Source: Pyrobaculum sp. 3827-6
Lineage (GTDB): Archaea > Thermoproteota > Thermoprotei > Thermoproteales > Thermoproteaceae
Assembly: GCF_025641885.1 (NCBI RefSeq)
Contig: NZ_JAOTQN010000001.1
Coordinates: 310,001-374,000, forward strand
DNA length: 64,000 nt
Reading direction: 5' to 3'
In this document: positions 1 to 9,415 of the stretch, piece after piece
Layout of the letters: each line of letters begins with the position of its first letter
Position numbering within the stretch: position 1 is the first letter of the stretch
Made by a program: the position numbers and the translations under genes
The notes under the pieces: model-generated
The model's input: the letters and a program-made list of their open reading frames with translations, nothing else
Databases searched by the model: none
What the model was told of the DNA's origin: nothing

Positions 1-2
1 CC

Positions 3-1517
3 CTGCTCACGCCGGGCGACGGCCGGGCGTATGTGGCTGGGGTGCCCGAGGCGGGCCAGGGCTTCGGCCCCTCGGCGCAGATCGCGCTGTACGTGGCCTC
101 CCGACTCTCGGGCGTCCCGTATACAAACTACACGGCTCTGCTCAGGGTGCTGGCGAGCGACGCCCAGGTCGGGGGGCCCTCGGCTAGTGGTTACATTACT
201 GTGGCTATGTACGCCTTGATGAACGGTCTGGAGCTCAGGAACGACACGGCGATGACGGGAATTATACTGCCGGACGGCTTGATAGGGCCTGTGGGCGGCG
301 TGTCGCAGAAGGTAAGCGCGGCGGCTGAGCGCGGGATCAAGACAGTGCTTGTCCCAATAGGCGAGGCCCCCAGCGGCGTGAGGGGGATAAAGGTGGTTGA
401 GATAGGTACGGTGGAGGAGGCCATTTACTACTTAACGGGTAGGAGGATACCCACGCCGCCTGCGGCGGCGGTGGACGACTCCGTATTTAAGGCGATTTCA
501 AAAGACCTCTTCAACGCTATCTACAGCTACTACAACCAGACGGTGGGCAGGGGCTACGTAGACACGGCTGTGATTCAGCGTCTGAAGAACAAGGGCTACT
601 ACTACGCCGCGGCTTCTCTCATCTACCAAGGCGTCGTAAATTACTACAGGGATCAAGCGGCCTCCTCCGGCCGGACATACCGCAGTTTGTACAACCAGGC
701 GGTGCAGATGGCTAAGGAGGCGGAGGCGGAGCTCTCCCGCATCCCTCTGACGGTGAACAACATCGACCTCGTCGTGGCCAGCTACACGAGGGTGTACGAG
801 GTCTACTTCCAGGCCAACTCCAGCAGGCCGGACGCCGGCGCCATGTACGCCCGGGCTGTGACCTTGAGGTCGTGGGTCGACGAGGCGAGAGCCATGGCCT
901 ACGGCCCGGCTATAAACGAGACGGGCCTCGCGGAGGTGGCTAGGATGTACCTGGACTACGCCAAGACTATGTACGCATATCTCGAGACTACCTACGGCGT
1001 AACGCTGGGCGACTACGGAACAGCCGTCCAGCTGGCCGAGGACCTCTACAGGAGGGGCCTCTACCTGGCCTCCATAGCCAACTCCATTGAGATCATCGCG
1101 GAGACCGCCTCAGCGCTTATGTCGGCGGCCCCCGACAAGTACCTGAACGTGGCTAGGGAGAGGGCCCTCACCAACATGGCAAGGGCCGCCGCGTGCGGCT
1201 ACACCAACACCCTGCCCCTCAGCTACCTCCAGTTCGGCGACTACTACAGCGGGGAGGGCGGCAACCCGCAGAGCGCCCTGACGTACTACATCATGGCGTC
1301 GATATACTCAACGGCGATGGGAGACGTGTCGTGCATGGCGGCTAGGGGAAATGTGACTCTGCCGAGGGTCAACTTCTCCCCGCCGCCGCAACCCCCGGCC
1401 AAGACCGCGGCTACGGCGACTCCACCTGCTGTGCATGGGGAGGAAAAAGGGCTGTGGTTTGTCCTGATTCTCGCCCTCTTGGCTGCCGCCGCTCTTATCT
1501 ACGCCTCTAGACGATAA
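3..1517 (+). CDS. Secreted Lon-like (S16) protease, 5' end outside window
   Basis: The reading frame is open from the first bases of the window, so the gene starts upstream. The visible N-terminal part resembles the Lon/S16 proteolytic domain: a GGPSASG segment fits the nucleophilic serine region, and GGVSQKVSAAAERGIKTVLVP fits the region with the catalytic lysine. No AAA domain is visible. A long, Tyr/Ala-rich, probably helical region follows, then a Pro/Ala/Thr linker and one C-terminal membrane helix ending in SRR. This predicts an extracytoplasmic protease anchored by its C-terminus, an inference from layout. The end overlaps the convergent gene by 11 nt. Confidence 0.75.
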   Translation: MLTPGDGRAYVAGVPEAGQGFGPSAQIALYVASRLSGVPYTNYTALLRVLASDAQVGGPSASGYITVAMYALMNGLELRNDTAMTGIILPDGLIGPVGGVSQKVSAAAERGIKTVLVPIGEAPSGVRGIKVVEIGTVEEAIYYLTGRRIPTPPAAAVDDSVFKAISKDLFNAIYSYYNQTVGRGYVDTAVIQRLKNKGYYYAAASLIYQGVVNYYRDQAASSGRTYRSLYNQAVQMAKEAEAELSRIPLTVNNIDLVVASYTRVYEVYFQANSSRPDAGAMYARAVTLRSWVDEARAMAYGPAINETGLAEVARMYLDYAKTMYAYLETTYGVTLGDYGTAVQLAEDLYRRGLYLASIANSIEIIAETASALMSAAPDKYLNVARERALTNMARAAACGYTNTLPLSYLQFGDYYSGEGGNPQSALTYYIMASIYSTAMGDVSCMAARGNVTLPRVNFSPPPQPPAKTAATATPPAVHGEEKGLWFVLILALLAAAALIYASRR

Positions 1518-1809
1518 CTACGTCGCGTTTATAACCGGCGGCTTTTTTACCCCTCTTCTTGCCAGATCTCTTCCCGGGCAGGAGGGCGGCGGTGAAGAAG
1601 GCGATGGGCACTAGGTACTCCCAGTAGGGGGCGTACATGTAGAGGGCGGCCACGAGACGCTCAGCCACGTCGCCGTTTACAAGGAGGGCGGGTATCGACA
1701 CTAGGAACAGGCCGGCGACGGCCAGCCCGGTCAGTATGCGGTCTCTCACCCTTCTCAGGGCGAGCGCGGTGAGCACAGCAATGGCTGTCAGGGCGATTAG
1801 CCCGAACAT
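1507..1809 (-). CDS. Small membrane protein of unknown function
   Basis: A 100-residue protein with about three hydrophobic segments (residues 2-18, 26-44 and 60-77) and a strongly basic C-terminal tail (KRSGKKRGKK). The ATG is preceded by an AT-rich TATA-like stretch (AGAAATAAAACC on the minus strand, around 1833-1844), about 27 nt upstream, consistent with a leaderless transcript. I do not recognise the family. It overlaps the Lon-like protease tail-to-tail. Confidence 0.55.
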   Translation of the reverse strand: MFGLIALTAIAVLTALALRRVRDRILTGLAVAGLFLVSIPALLVNGDVAERLVAALYMYAPYWEYLVPIAFFTAALLPGKRSGKKRGKKAAGYKRDVVIV

Positions 1810-1951
1810 GGGTGGGGCCTAACACGGCGGTTTTATTTCTAGCGGTTATTATGCGGCCTGTCTTTATAACCGCGGCGCGGCGGGCCTCGGCGGGGGAGCT
1901 GGGCGGGGGGCGGCGGTGTATTGTTTAAATAGTGTTGATATAGATACCGCC

Positions 1952-2473
1952 GTGTGGTTCCTACCGCTTTCTAGAAACGAGGCTGTGGAGGCTATCAAAA
2001 AAGCCTACGCAGTGGCGCAGGAGTACGCGAGGAAGATAGGGGGCAGGCTTGAGGTGATCCAGCCGAGGCATATATACGGCGAGGCGGCGGATAAATTCGG
2101 CTACTCGCTTCAGCTGGGCCGCATAACGGTGAACCTCCCCCCGGCGGCGGTGCTCGTCGTCTGGGGGTTTTACAACGCCGACGAGTACCTGGACTTTGTC
2201 AGGTTTATACAAGACGGGCGGGTGTACGAGTGGTTTGTGGAGCCTATCGCCTACTACCCAGAGAGGGTGGGGGTGTGGGCCGAGGAGCCGCTGATATTTA
2301 GAAACGTCCTCTACATCGACGTCCACACGACGTCGGGGGAGGAGAGGGATCGGACGTACGGCTGGCCGCTGGGATACTACATATCCCCCCTCCAGCCGCC
2401 GCCTGAGGTAAAGCCCCCGAGGAGGCCGAGGGGCGGGGGACCTCCTAGGAGGGAGGGCGGGGGCAGATCTTGA
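1952..2473 (+). CDS. Hypothetical protein upstream of a serine recombinase
   Basis: Family not recognised. The protein is about 173 residues, with an N-terminal helical part, a beta-rich middle with many aromatics, and a C-terminal Pro/Gly/Arg-rich basic tail (about 30 residues) that could bind nucleic acid. I chose GTG 1952 because a TATA-like TTTAAAT sits at 1924-1930, about 25 nt upstream; an in-frame GTG at 1916 would precede this box. The gene overlaps the recombinase start by 4 nt (TTGA), so the two are probably translated together. Confidence 0.5.
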   Translation: MWFLPLSRNEAVEAIKKAYAVAQEYARKIGGRLEVIQPRHIYGEAADKFGYSLQLGRITVNLPPAAVLVVWGFYNADEYLDFVRFIQDGRVYEWFVEPIAYYPERVGVWAEEPLIFRNVLYIDVHTTSGEERDRTYGWPLGYYISPLQPPPEVKPPRRPRGGGPPRREGGGRS

Positions 2474-3228
2474 TCCCCGCGGTCACCTACATAAGAGTAT
2501 CCACCGAGGAGCAGGACCCGGAGAACCAGCGGCTTTTTCTCGAGAGGTGGGCCGGGGAGAGGGGCATCCACATAGTGAAGCACTACGTAGATGTGGGGGT
2601 TTCCGGCGCCACGGAGCCCTGGGGGAGGCCGGCGTTTAGAGAGATGGCCGCCGAGGTGGAGAAGCTCGAGCCGAGGCCTAAGGTGCTCCTCGTCTACGAG
2701 ATATCTAGGCTGGTGCGCTCCTTCCAGGAGCTCTTCACTCTTCTAGACGTGGTGGAGAACAAGCTGGGGCTGGTGGTGGTGTCGGCCTCCGAGAGGGAGC
2801 AGGCTCTGCAGAGCCTCGACGGGGTGTACCGCCAGTTTCTAAGGGCGGTGCTGGCCTTCGTGGCGACTATGGAGAGGGAGTTTATTAGGCAGAGGACCAA
2901 GACGGCGCTTGAGCGGGCTAGGATGCGCGGCAGGATTTGGAACGTGGCGGAGAGGAGAGGCGACATTGCGCAGGCCGTTGTGGATATGTACCTCTCCGGC
3001 GCCTCGCTGAGGGAGACGGCGCGCGCCTTCGGCCTCTCGTTGTACGAAGTGAGGAGGATACTCTCAGCCGCCGGCGTCTACCGCCCGGGGCCCTACACAT
3101 GCCCCCGCTGCTTCTCCCGACTAAAGGTCGTCGAGAGGACCGCAAAGGTGGCAAACGGAAGGTACACAGTGGTGGAGAGGCTCTACTGCCCAAACTGCGG
3201 CTACGAAGAGTCGAGGGAAGGGAGTTAG
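2470..3228 (+). CDS. Serine recombinase (resolvase/invertase family) with C-terminal zinc ribbon
   Basis: A site-specific DNA recombinase of 252 residues. The N-terminal resolvase domain shows the catalytic serine motif (TYIRVSTEEQ, residues 6-15), the conserved EISRLVRS arginine segment and a long helix (FVATMEREFIRQRT). A helix-turn-helix-like stretch follows (MYLSGASLRETARAFGLS), then a zinc ribbon with CPRC and CPNC knuckles. The start is TTG, overlapping the preceding gene by 4 nt. No transposase partner, terminal repeat or attachment site was seen, so it looks like a resident recombinase or an element remnant rather than an intact IS607-type unit (whose recombinase carries an N-terminal MerR-like domain instead). 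Confidence 0.85.
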   Translation: MIPAVTYIRVSTEEQDPENQRLFLERWAGERGIHIVKHYVDVGVSGATEPWGRPAFREMAAEVEKLEPRPKVLLVYEISRLVRSFQELFTLLDVVENKLGLVVVSASEREQALQSLDGVYRQFLRAVLAFVATMEREFIRQRTKTALERARMRGRIWNVAERRGDIAQAVVDMYLSGASLRETARAFGLSLYEVRRILSAAGVYRPGPYTCPRCFSRLKVVERTAKVANGRYTVVERLYCPNCGYEESREGS

Positions 3229-3306
3229 ATTTAAAAATAGCTTAAATGTAGAAATTTATGAAACAAAAAAAATCCACTTAGCAAGCATGGGTGGGTAATA
3301 ACTGCG
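3229..3306 (+). promoter_or_regulatory. Promoter and probable true start with A8 frameshift site for the secreted orphan
   Basis: A TATA-like ATTTAAAAAT lies at about 3230-3239, and an ATG stands 24 nt downstream at 3258, the spacing seen at other leaderless starts here. From this ATG the frame reads MKQKKST then stops (TAG). Seven codons in, at 3265-3272, is a run of eight A. Shifting one base there joins MKQK to an open frame reading NPLSKHGWVITAVVVAVV and continues into the downstream gene. The joined product would have a basic N-terminus and a membrane segment, a sensible signal anchor. Confidence 0.5.
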
Positions 3307-4710
3307 GTGGTTGTAGCAGTTGTTACATTTCTGTGGGTAAGCTGGCCCGAGGTAATTCAGTACCCGTCGGGATATACAATAACTTACAACAGGGGTATTG
3401 GGCAGGAGGTGACGCTTGAGGTGGTGAACGATACTGGGCACCCGGTGCACTTCTGTGCATCGATATTTGGCTGGTACCCCAACGGCTCTGTGGTGAAGCT
3501 AGACGACGTCTGCGCAAGAGGGGTGGGCAAGATTAAAACTGACGCCGTAAGGAAGTACGCCGAGCAGTGGAAGGACTTGGATGGAGAGGTCGGGGTATTT
3601 GTCATACTTACATATATAAACGGCACAGACTCGAAAGGCAACTATACATTTGACAACGCAGTGAAGGGTTTCACAATACGGCCAAAACGTGTAGTAGCTG
3701 GTGAAAACATAAAGGCTACAATAAAAGTAAGGGCAAAGCCTCCCAAGGAGAAAAGCGTGTCACAAGCCTCGGCGGCGATCCTACAGTGGCCACCTCAATC
3801 AATACCTGATCAGTGTTTTACTGCGGCGGGAGATCCGAACCCAGTGACTACATGTTACTACTGGGCACTAGACACTACGTATGTAAGCGCCACAAACACG
3901 CCGGTACCCGTGGTAGTTGCTAGAGTCAGCTCCTCAGACGCATACAACTTACACACCGTAAGAGTGGCACTATTTTTAGCCGCGTCAAGCCAATACGCGG
4001 TATCGTTCTCTGGCGGCGCCATGCTAACTACAAAAAATGCAGACGGCTCGGAGGTGACAACTGGGTTCTCAGCCGACATTGTGACTTTAGCGGTTACAAG
4101 TGATCTATACCTGGACGATTACTACGACTATAGACCCTACCAGTTAGGTCCCAGGATTATAGCTATTGGCTTTTACGGCGACTATGCAGTAGTACGCTAT
4201 AGGAAACAAGCATGTACATATACATGCGTGTATTTAAACGACTACGCCTATATGTACCTTGTTAGACCGAGGATCCCCGTTACGGTATACAAAGACATGC
4301 AACCACTAGACGGAAACCTTGGCAACGTCTTCAGTATTGTTAGCAGTAACTGGGCTGGCAAGACGATCTACGGCAGTGATTCCGTTTCTGTCACCGCTTC
4401 TAGTGTTGTGTACGACAGCGGGGGTATCAGCTTGTTGTCTATGTCTGTTCCCTTGTTGTCAAGGCCTAACATACCGCTGAGCGCAGTTTTTAGCCTCGCC
4501 GCGAGTCTTGGCTCACAAAGTTTCTCAGCGGCGAGGGGAGAGGTTTATGCCACTCTGCAGACAAATGACCCGCGTGTTACGATCTACGCGGTATACTACA
4601 GGCCAAACCCATTGTATGAGTTCAATAATCAGTACTACCCCCTGCCGTCGCTTTTTGTAGATGTTAAGACGTATAAAACGTCGGGGCTGGGGGAGGAGCC
4701 AGAGGGTTAG
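3307..4710 (+). CDS. Secreted or cell-surface protein of unknown function (start probably frameshifted)
   Basis: A 467-residue frame opening with GTG inside a hydrophobic stretch (VVVAVVTFLWVSW), followed by a beta-rich, Tyr/Ser/Thr-rich, Cys-containing exported-type sequence. Family not recognised. GTG 3307 would give a protein with no charged residues before the hydrophobic helix; a promoter and ATG 49 nt upstream suggest the true N-terminus lies in another frame, joined across an A8 run. Paired cysteines suggest disulfides, common in hyperthermophilic crenarchaea. It follows the recombinase by under 100 nt but has its own promoter. Confidence 0.6.
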   Translation: MVVAVVTFLWVSWPEVIQYPSGYTITYNRGIGQEVTLEVVNDTGHPVHFCASIFGWYPNGSVVKLDDVCARGVGKIKTDAVRKYAEQWKDLDGEVGVFVILTYINGTDSKGNYTFDNAVKGFTIRPKRVVAGENIKATIKVRAKPPKEKSVSQASAAILQWPPQSIPDQCFTAAGDPNPVTTCYYWALDTTYVSATNTPVPVVVARVSSSDAYNLHTVRVALFLAASSQYAVSFSGGAMLTTKNADGSEVTTGFSADIVTLAVTSDLYLDDYYDYRPYQLGPRIIAIGFYGDYAVVRYRKQACTYTCVYLNDYAYMYLVRPRIPVTVYKDMQPLDGNLGNVFSIVSSNWAGKTIYGSDSVSVTASSVVYDSGGISLLSMSVPLLSRPNIPLSAVFSLAASLGSQSFSAARGEVYATLQTNDPRVTIYAVYYRPNPLYEFNNQYYPLPSLFVDVKTYKTSGLGEEPEG

Positions 4711-4743
4711 TCAGTTCTTAAAGGATTCTTCACTTCTCCGCGA

Positions 4744-4760
4744 GGTGAAGCTTCTTCACC
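4744..4760. terminator. Hairpin between convergent genes
   Basis: A perfect 7-bp stem with a 3-nt loop (GGTGAAG CTT CTTCACC), followed by pyrimidine-rich TTTCTCCT on the plus strand. It lies between the ends of two convergent genes (4710 and 4790). A second partial copy of the arms (CTTCAC ... GTGAAG) lies just upstream. Confidence 0.4.
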
Positions 4761-4789
4761 TTTCTCCTACTGGCTCCCCGTTTATATAC

Positions 4790-5335
4790 TTAACATATCT
4801 TGTCGATGTATTTAGATATGTCGTGTCCCCTCTTCTTGAATTCTCTTAGGTCTTCGTAGCGGCTCCATGGGTAGGATATCCAGACCCACTCCTCTACCTT
4901 CTCTGCGTAGTAGTCGGGGGTGAATCTGCTGGTGGTTTTTAGGTGGAGGACGGCGGTCTTCACCTCGGCGGCGCCTATGAGGTCTAGTAGGCTTTTCGCG
5001 AGCATGAGTGTGTGTCCCGTGTCGGCTACTTCGTCGGCTATGAGGACCCGCCTGTCGCGGATCACTCCGGGCTCGATGCTGTGGTAGAGGAGGGGCCTCT
5101 CGGCGCGTCTCTGGGCCAGCCCCCAGTACTTCACGCCCATGGAGATGACGTCGTCTACCCCCAGGACGTCGCTGATTATCCTGGCCGGCACCAGCCCCCC
5201 GCGGGAGATGGCGATTATAACCTCGGGCCGGTAGCCGCTCTCCTCTACCCTCCTCGCCAGGGCCTCGCTGAGCGCTATCCCCTCGGCCCACGTAATGAAG
5301 CGCACCTTGACGCCGCCGATCTCCACTATTGCCAT
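4790..5335 (-). CDS. Purine/xanthine phosphoribosyltransferase family protein
   Basis: A 181-residue type I phosphoribosyltransferase. The PRPP-binding loop is clear (VLIADEVADTGHTL), and the SRGGLVPA segment fits the pyrophosphate loop. The family transfers phosphoribose from PRPP to a purine base in salvage; the exact base (xanthine, guanine or hypoxanthine) cannot be fixed from sequence alone. ATG start at 5335. It sits divergently beside CTP synthase, another nucleotide gene. Confidence 0.85.
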   Translation of the reverse strand: MAIVEIGGVKVRFITWAEGIALSEALARRVEESGYRPEVIIAISRGGLVPARIISDVLGVDDVISMGVKYWGLAQRRAERPLLYHSIEPGVIRDRRVLIADEVADTGHTLMLAKSLLDLIGAAEVKTAVLHLKTTSRFTPDYYAEKVEEWVWISYPWSRYEDLREFKKRGHDISKYIDKIC

Positions 5336-5367
5336 GGTGCTCAGGTGGGGTGTGTATAAAACATTTG

Positions 5368-5428
5368 TCAGCGCCCGCCACTGCTGGGCAGGCTCTCGCC
5401 ACCCGTCAGCGTGGGTTCAAGTCGTCAC
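5368..5428 (-). ncRNA. Candidate C/D box sRNA with a guide matching the tRNA T arm
   Basis: On the minus strand: C box GTGACGA (5428-5422), a 12-nt spacer CTTGAACCCACG, D' box CTGA (5409-5406), 3 nt, a weak C' box GTGGCGA (5402-5396), then D box CTGA (5371-5368). The 12-nt guide is complementary to CGTGGGTTCAAG, which is the T-arm consensus of tRNAs; the D'+5 rule would point to the stem G two positions before T54. The C'-to-D spacing of 24 nt is longer than the usual 12, so only the D' guide looks standard. It lies in the gap upstream of pyrG. Confidence 0.33.
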
Positions 5429-5455
5429 CGTGTCTACCCCGGCGGATGTATTTAA

Positions 5456-7460
<2,005 letters not shown>

Positions 7461-7507
7461 GAGTTGGTTTTGTTATTCAAGATTTATAACAGTTATTTTA
7501 ACTGGGC
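7461..7507. promoter_or_regulatory. Compact bidirectional promoter (nuoA / DMT transporter)
   Basis: Only 47 nt separate the divergent ATG of nuoA and the GTG of the transporter gene. The self-complementary core TTATAA (7484-7489) lies about 26 nt from one start and 22 nt from the other, so a single TATA element may serve both directions with leaderless transcripts. Confidence 0.5.
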
Positions 7508-8278
7508 GTGCTGGCTCTGGCGTTTTCTGTAATTTCCGCAGTGGCCTATGGCGTGGCGCCATTGATCTACCGCCCGGCTCTGCAGTGCACATCTCAGTAC
7601 AGGGCAGTGGGCCTCTTCTCTCTGTATTCAATTGCGCTGGGCCTAGTGCTTCCGTGGAGGGGCTTTGACCCTCGTGGGGTCTTGTCGGCGGTGTCGGCCG
7701 CCTTGCTGGGGGGCGTCGTCGGTAGCTGGCTGTACGTAACCTCGGTGAAGGCCGGCGGGGCGGCTGTTGGCAATATAAGCAGTTCGCTGTACATTGTCTT
7801 GTTGCCGCTGGTTGCTGGTCACTATCGTCTGTTGCCCGCGGCGTTGCTGGTGCTTCTGGGGCTCGTGGTGGCGTCTGCGCACAGCTCTGGAGCGCGGCGA
7901 GGTGGGGCCTACGGCGTCGCGGCCGCTGTGGCGTGGACCGGCTCCATTAGCCTCTACGCCTCGGCTGTAGATCTGCTGGGCCCGGGCGGGGCTTTGTTAA
8001 CGCGGGGGGTTGTTGTGTTCTTCGCCACTCTGTTGTTGGGGGCAGGGGGGAGCGTGTGTCGGGTGGGGCGTCTGATTCTCGGGGGGTTTGTGGACACGTT
8101 TGTAGGCTTCGGCGCCTACACCTTCGCGGTGTCTATAGGGGACTACGTCACGGTGTCTTTAGTCATGTCTTCTTACCCGCTCATCACGGCGCTTTTCGAG
8201 AGGCCCTTTATGTGGAGGAGGGCGGCGGGCGCCTCTATTGCAGTCCTCGGCCTGGCTTTAGTTGCCCTCATAGGATAA
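7508..8278 (+). CDS. DMT/EamA-type membrane transporter
   Basis: A 256-residue protein made almost entirely of hydrophobic helices, about ten, arranged as two halves of roughly 125 residues each, the layout of the drug/metabolite transporter superfamily. The substrate cannot be predicted. GTG start, leaderless by position. The neighbouring surE has its own TATA box, so co-transcription is not required. Confidence 0.7.
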   Translation: MLALAFSVISAVAYGVAPLIYRPALQCTSQYRAVGLFSLYSIALGLVLPWRGFDPRGVLSAVSAALLGGVVGSWLYVTSVKAGGAAVGNISSSLYIVLLPLVAGHYRLLPAALLVLLGLVVASAHSSGARRGGAYGVAAAVAWTGSISLYASAVDLLGPGGALLTRGVVVFFATLLLGAGGSVCRVGRLILGGFVDTFVGFGAYTFAVSIGDYVTVSLVMSSYPLITALFERPFMWRRAAGASIAVLGLALVALIG

Positions 8279-8300
8279 AAACCCGCCTAATGCGCCTCTT

Positions 8301-9050
8301 GTGAAGATAGTAGTGACTAACGACGACGGCCCTCATACGCCTCTTCTGGAGCCGCTGGTGGAGGTGCTCGAGTCGCGGGGCCACGAGGTGGTCGTCGTAG
8401 TCCCGGAGAGGCCGAGGTCCGCCGCGGGACTGGCGAGGACCTACCACAAGCCCCTGAGGGTGAGGAGGATTGGGCGGTTCTACGTGGTGAACGGCTTCCC
8501 CGCCGACGCCGTGTTTATGGCCTTGAAGCTGGTTGCGCCAGACGCCGACATGGTGCTCTCCGGCGTCAACGTGGGGGAGAACATCGGCATAGAGGCCACC
8601 TATGGAAGCGGCACTGTGGGAGCGGCTGTGCAGGCAGGCGCGCTGGGCGTGCCCTCAATCGCCGTCTCTATGGAGGTTGGCGGCGACGTGGAGTTTATGA
8701 AGAGGGTGGTGGGGGGAGCCGTCGAGTCGTTGCGAGCGGGCTTAGACGGGGCGCTGGCGGCCAGCGTCAACATACCTCGGGAGTGGGGAGGGGGTGTCTA
8801 CTGCGTGAGGAGGCTCGCCAGGTCGGTCTACAGTGAGAGGCTGTACGAAGGCGTGGATCCAAGGGGCGAGAGGTTTTACTGGAGGTGGGGGCCTAGGAGG
8901 GAGAGCTTCGAGCGGGATACAGACGCGTACTACTTCTACGAGATGCGTGGAATAACTGTGCTAGGCGTCTCCGACTCGGGGATAGTGAGCGTCGGGGGGT
9001 TCGGCAGAGAAATGGGGGTGAGAATCGGGGCAAAGCAAATAAACTGCTGA
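8301..9050 (+). CDS. surE: 5'-nucleotidase SurE
   Basis: A nucleoside monophosphate phosphatase of 249 residues. The N-terminal metal-binding motif MKIVVTNDDGPH and the family blocks SGVNVGENIG and YGSGTVGAA are intact. GTG start; a TATA-like GGATAAAAAC lies about 23 nt upstream. Family members dephosphorylate nucleotides and sometimes polyphosphate in the cytoplasm. Confidence 0.95.
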   Translation: MKIVVTNDDGPHTPLLEPLVEVLESRGHEVVVVVPERPRSAAGLARTYHKPLRVRRIGRFYVVNGFPADAVFMALKLVAPDADMVLSGVNVGENIGIEATYGSGTVGAAVQAGALGVPSIAVSMEVGGDVEFMKRVVGGAVESLRAGLDGALAASVNIPREWGGGVYCVRRLARSVYSERLYEGVDPRGERFYWRWGPRRESFERDTDAYYFYEMRGITVLGVSDSGIVSVGGFGREMGVRIGAKQINC

Positions 9051-9062
9051 CATGGGGCGGCC

Positions 9063-9401
9063 ATGGACGTGGTTAAGACTCTGAGGTACAGATTTGTGCG
9101 GTACTGTGTCAACAAGGCGTACGCAGATTTGGACCTCGGCGGAGTCCCCGCCGAGGTTGTCAACGTGCTGGACGACGTTGTGAGCCAGATAAGAGACTTG
9201 GAGAGGCACATCACCTCCGTGGACTCCGCCGTGAGGGTGATGCGGGTGGACCTCCCCGAGAGGTTGAAGATGTTGAAAGAACGTGACCCAGCCCTGGCGG
9301 AGGCTTTTGTGAAGAATATGGTGAAGTACTGCCTAGAGCTGGAGGAGATTTCAAACTCCAGGTTTAGGGAGTACCTCGAGGAGTTGTTAAGCGGGTTTTA
9401 A
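9063..9401 (+). CDS. Small helical protein of unknown function
   Basis: 112 residues, charged and predicted mostly helical, with no membrane segment. It sits 12 nt after surE and 14 nt before an XPD-like helicase gene, so all three may be one transcript. Family not recognised. ATG start. Confidence 0.6.
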   Translation: MDVVKTLRYRFVRYCVNKAYADLDLGGVPAEVVNVLDDVVSQIRDLERHITSVDSAVRVMRVDLPERLKMLKERDPALAEAFVKNMVKYCLELEEISNSRFREYLEELLSGF

Positions 9402-9415
9402 AGCCCCGCTATTTA

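Noticed and set aside
2470-3228. IS607-type insertion sequence
   Set aside because: The recombinase has its catalytic domain first and no N-terminal MerR-like domain, and no TnpB gene is present.
4661-4849. Plus-strand frame of 62 codons over the hairpin between convergent genes
   Set aside because: Spans the terminator-like hairpin and overlaps both flanking genes, with no promoter or family match.
5401-5440. T-loop-like GTGGGTTCAAGTC suggesting a tRNA
   Set aside because: No T-stem, acceptor stem or anticodon arm can be formed; it fits better as the reverse complement of an sRNA guide.
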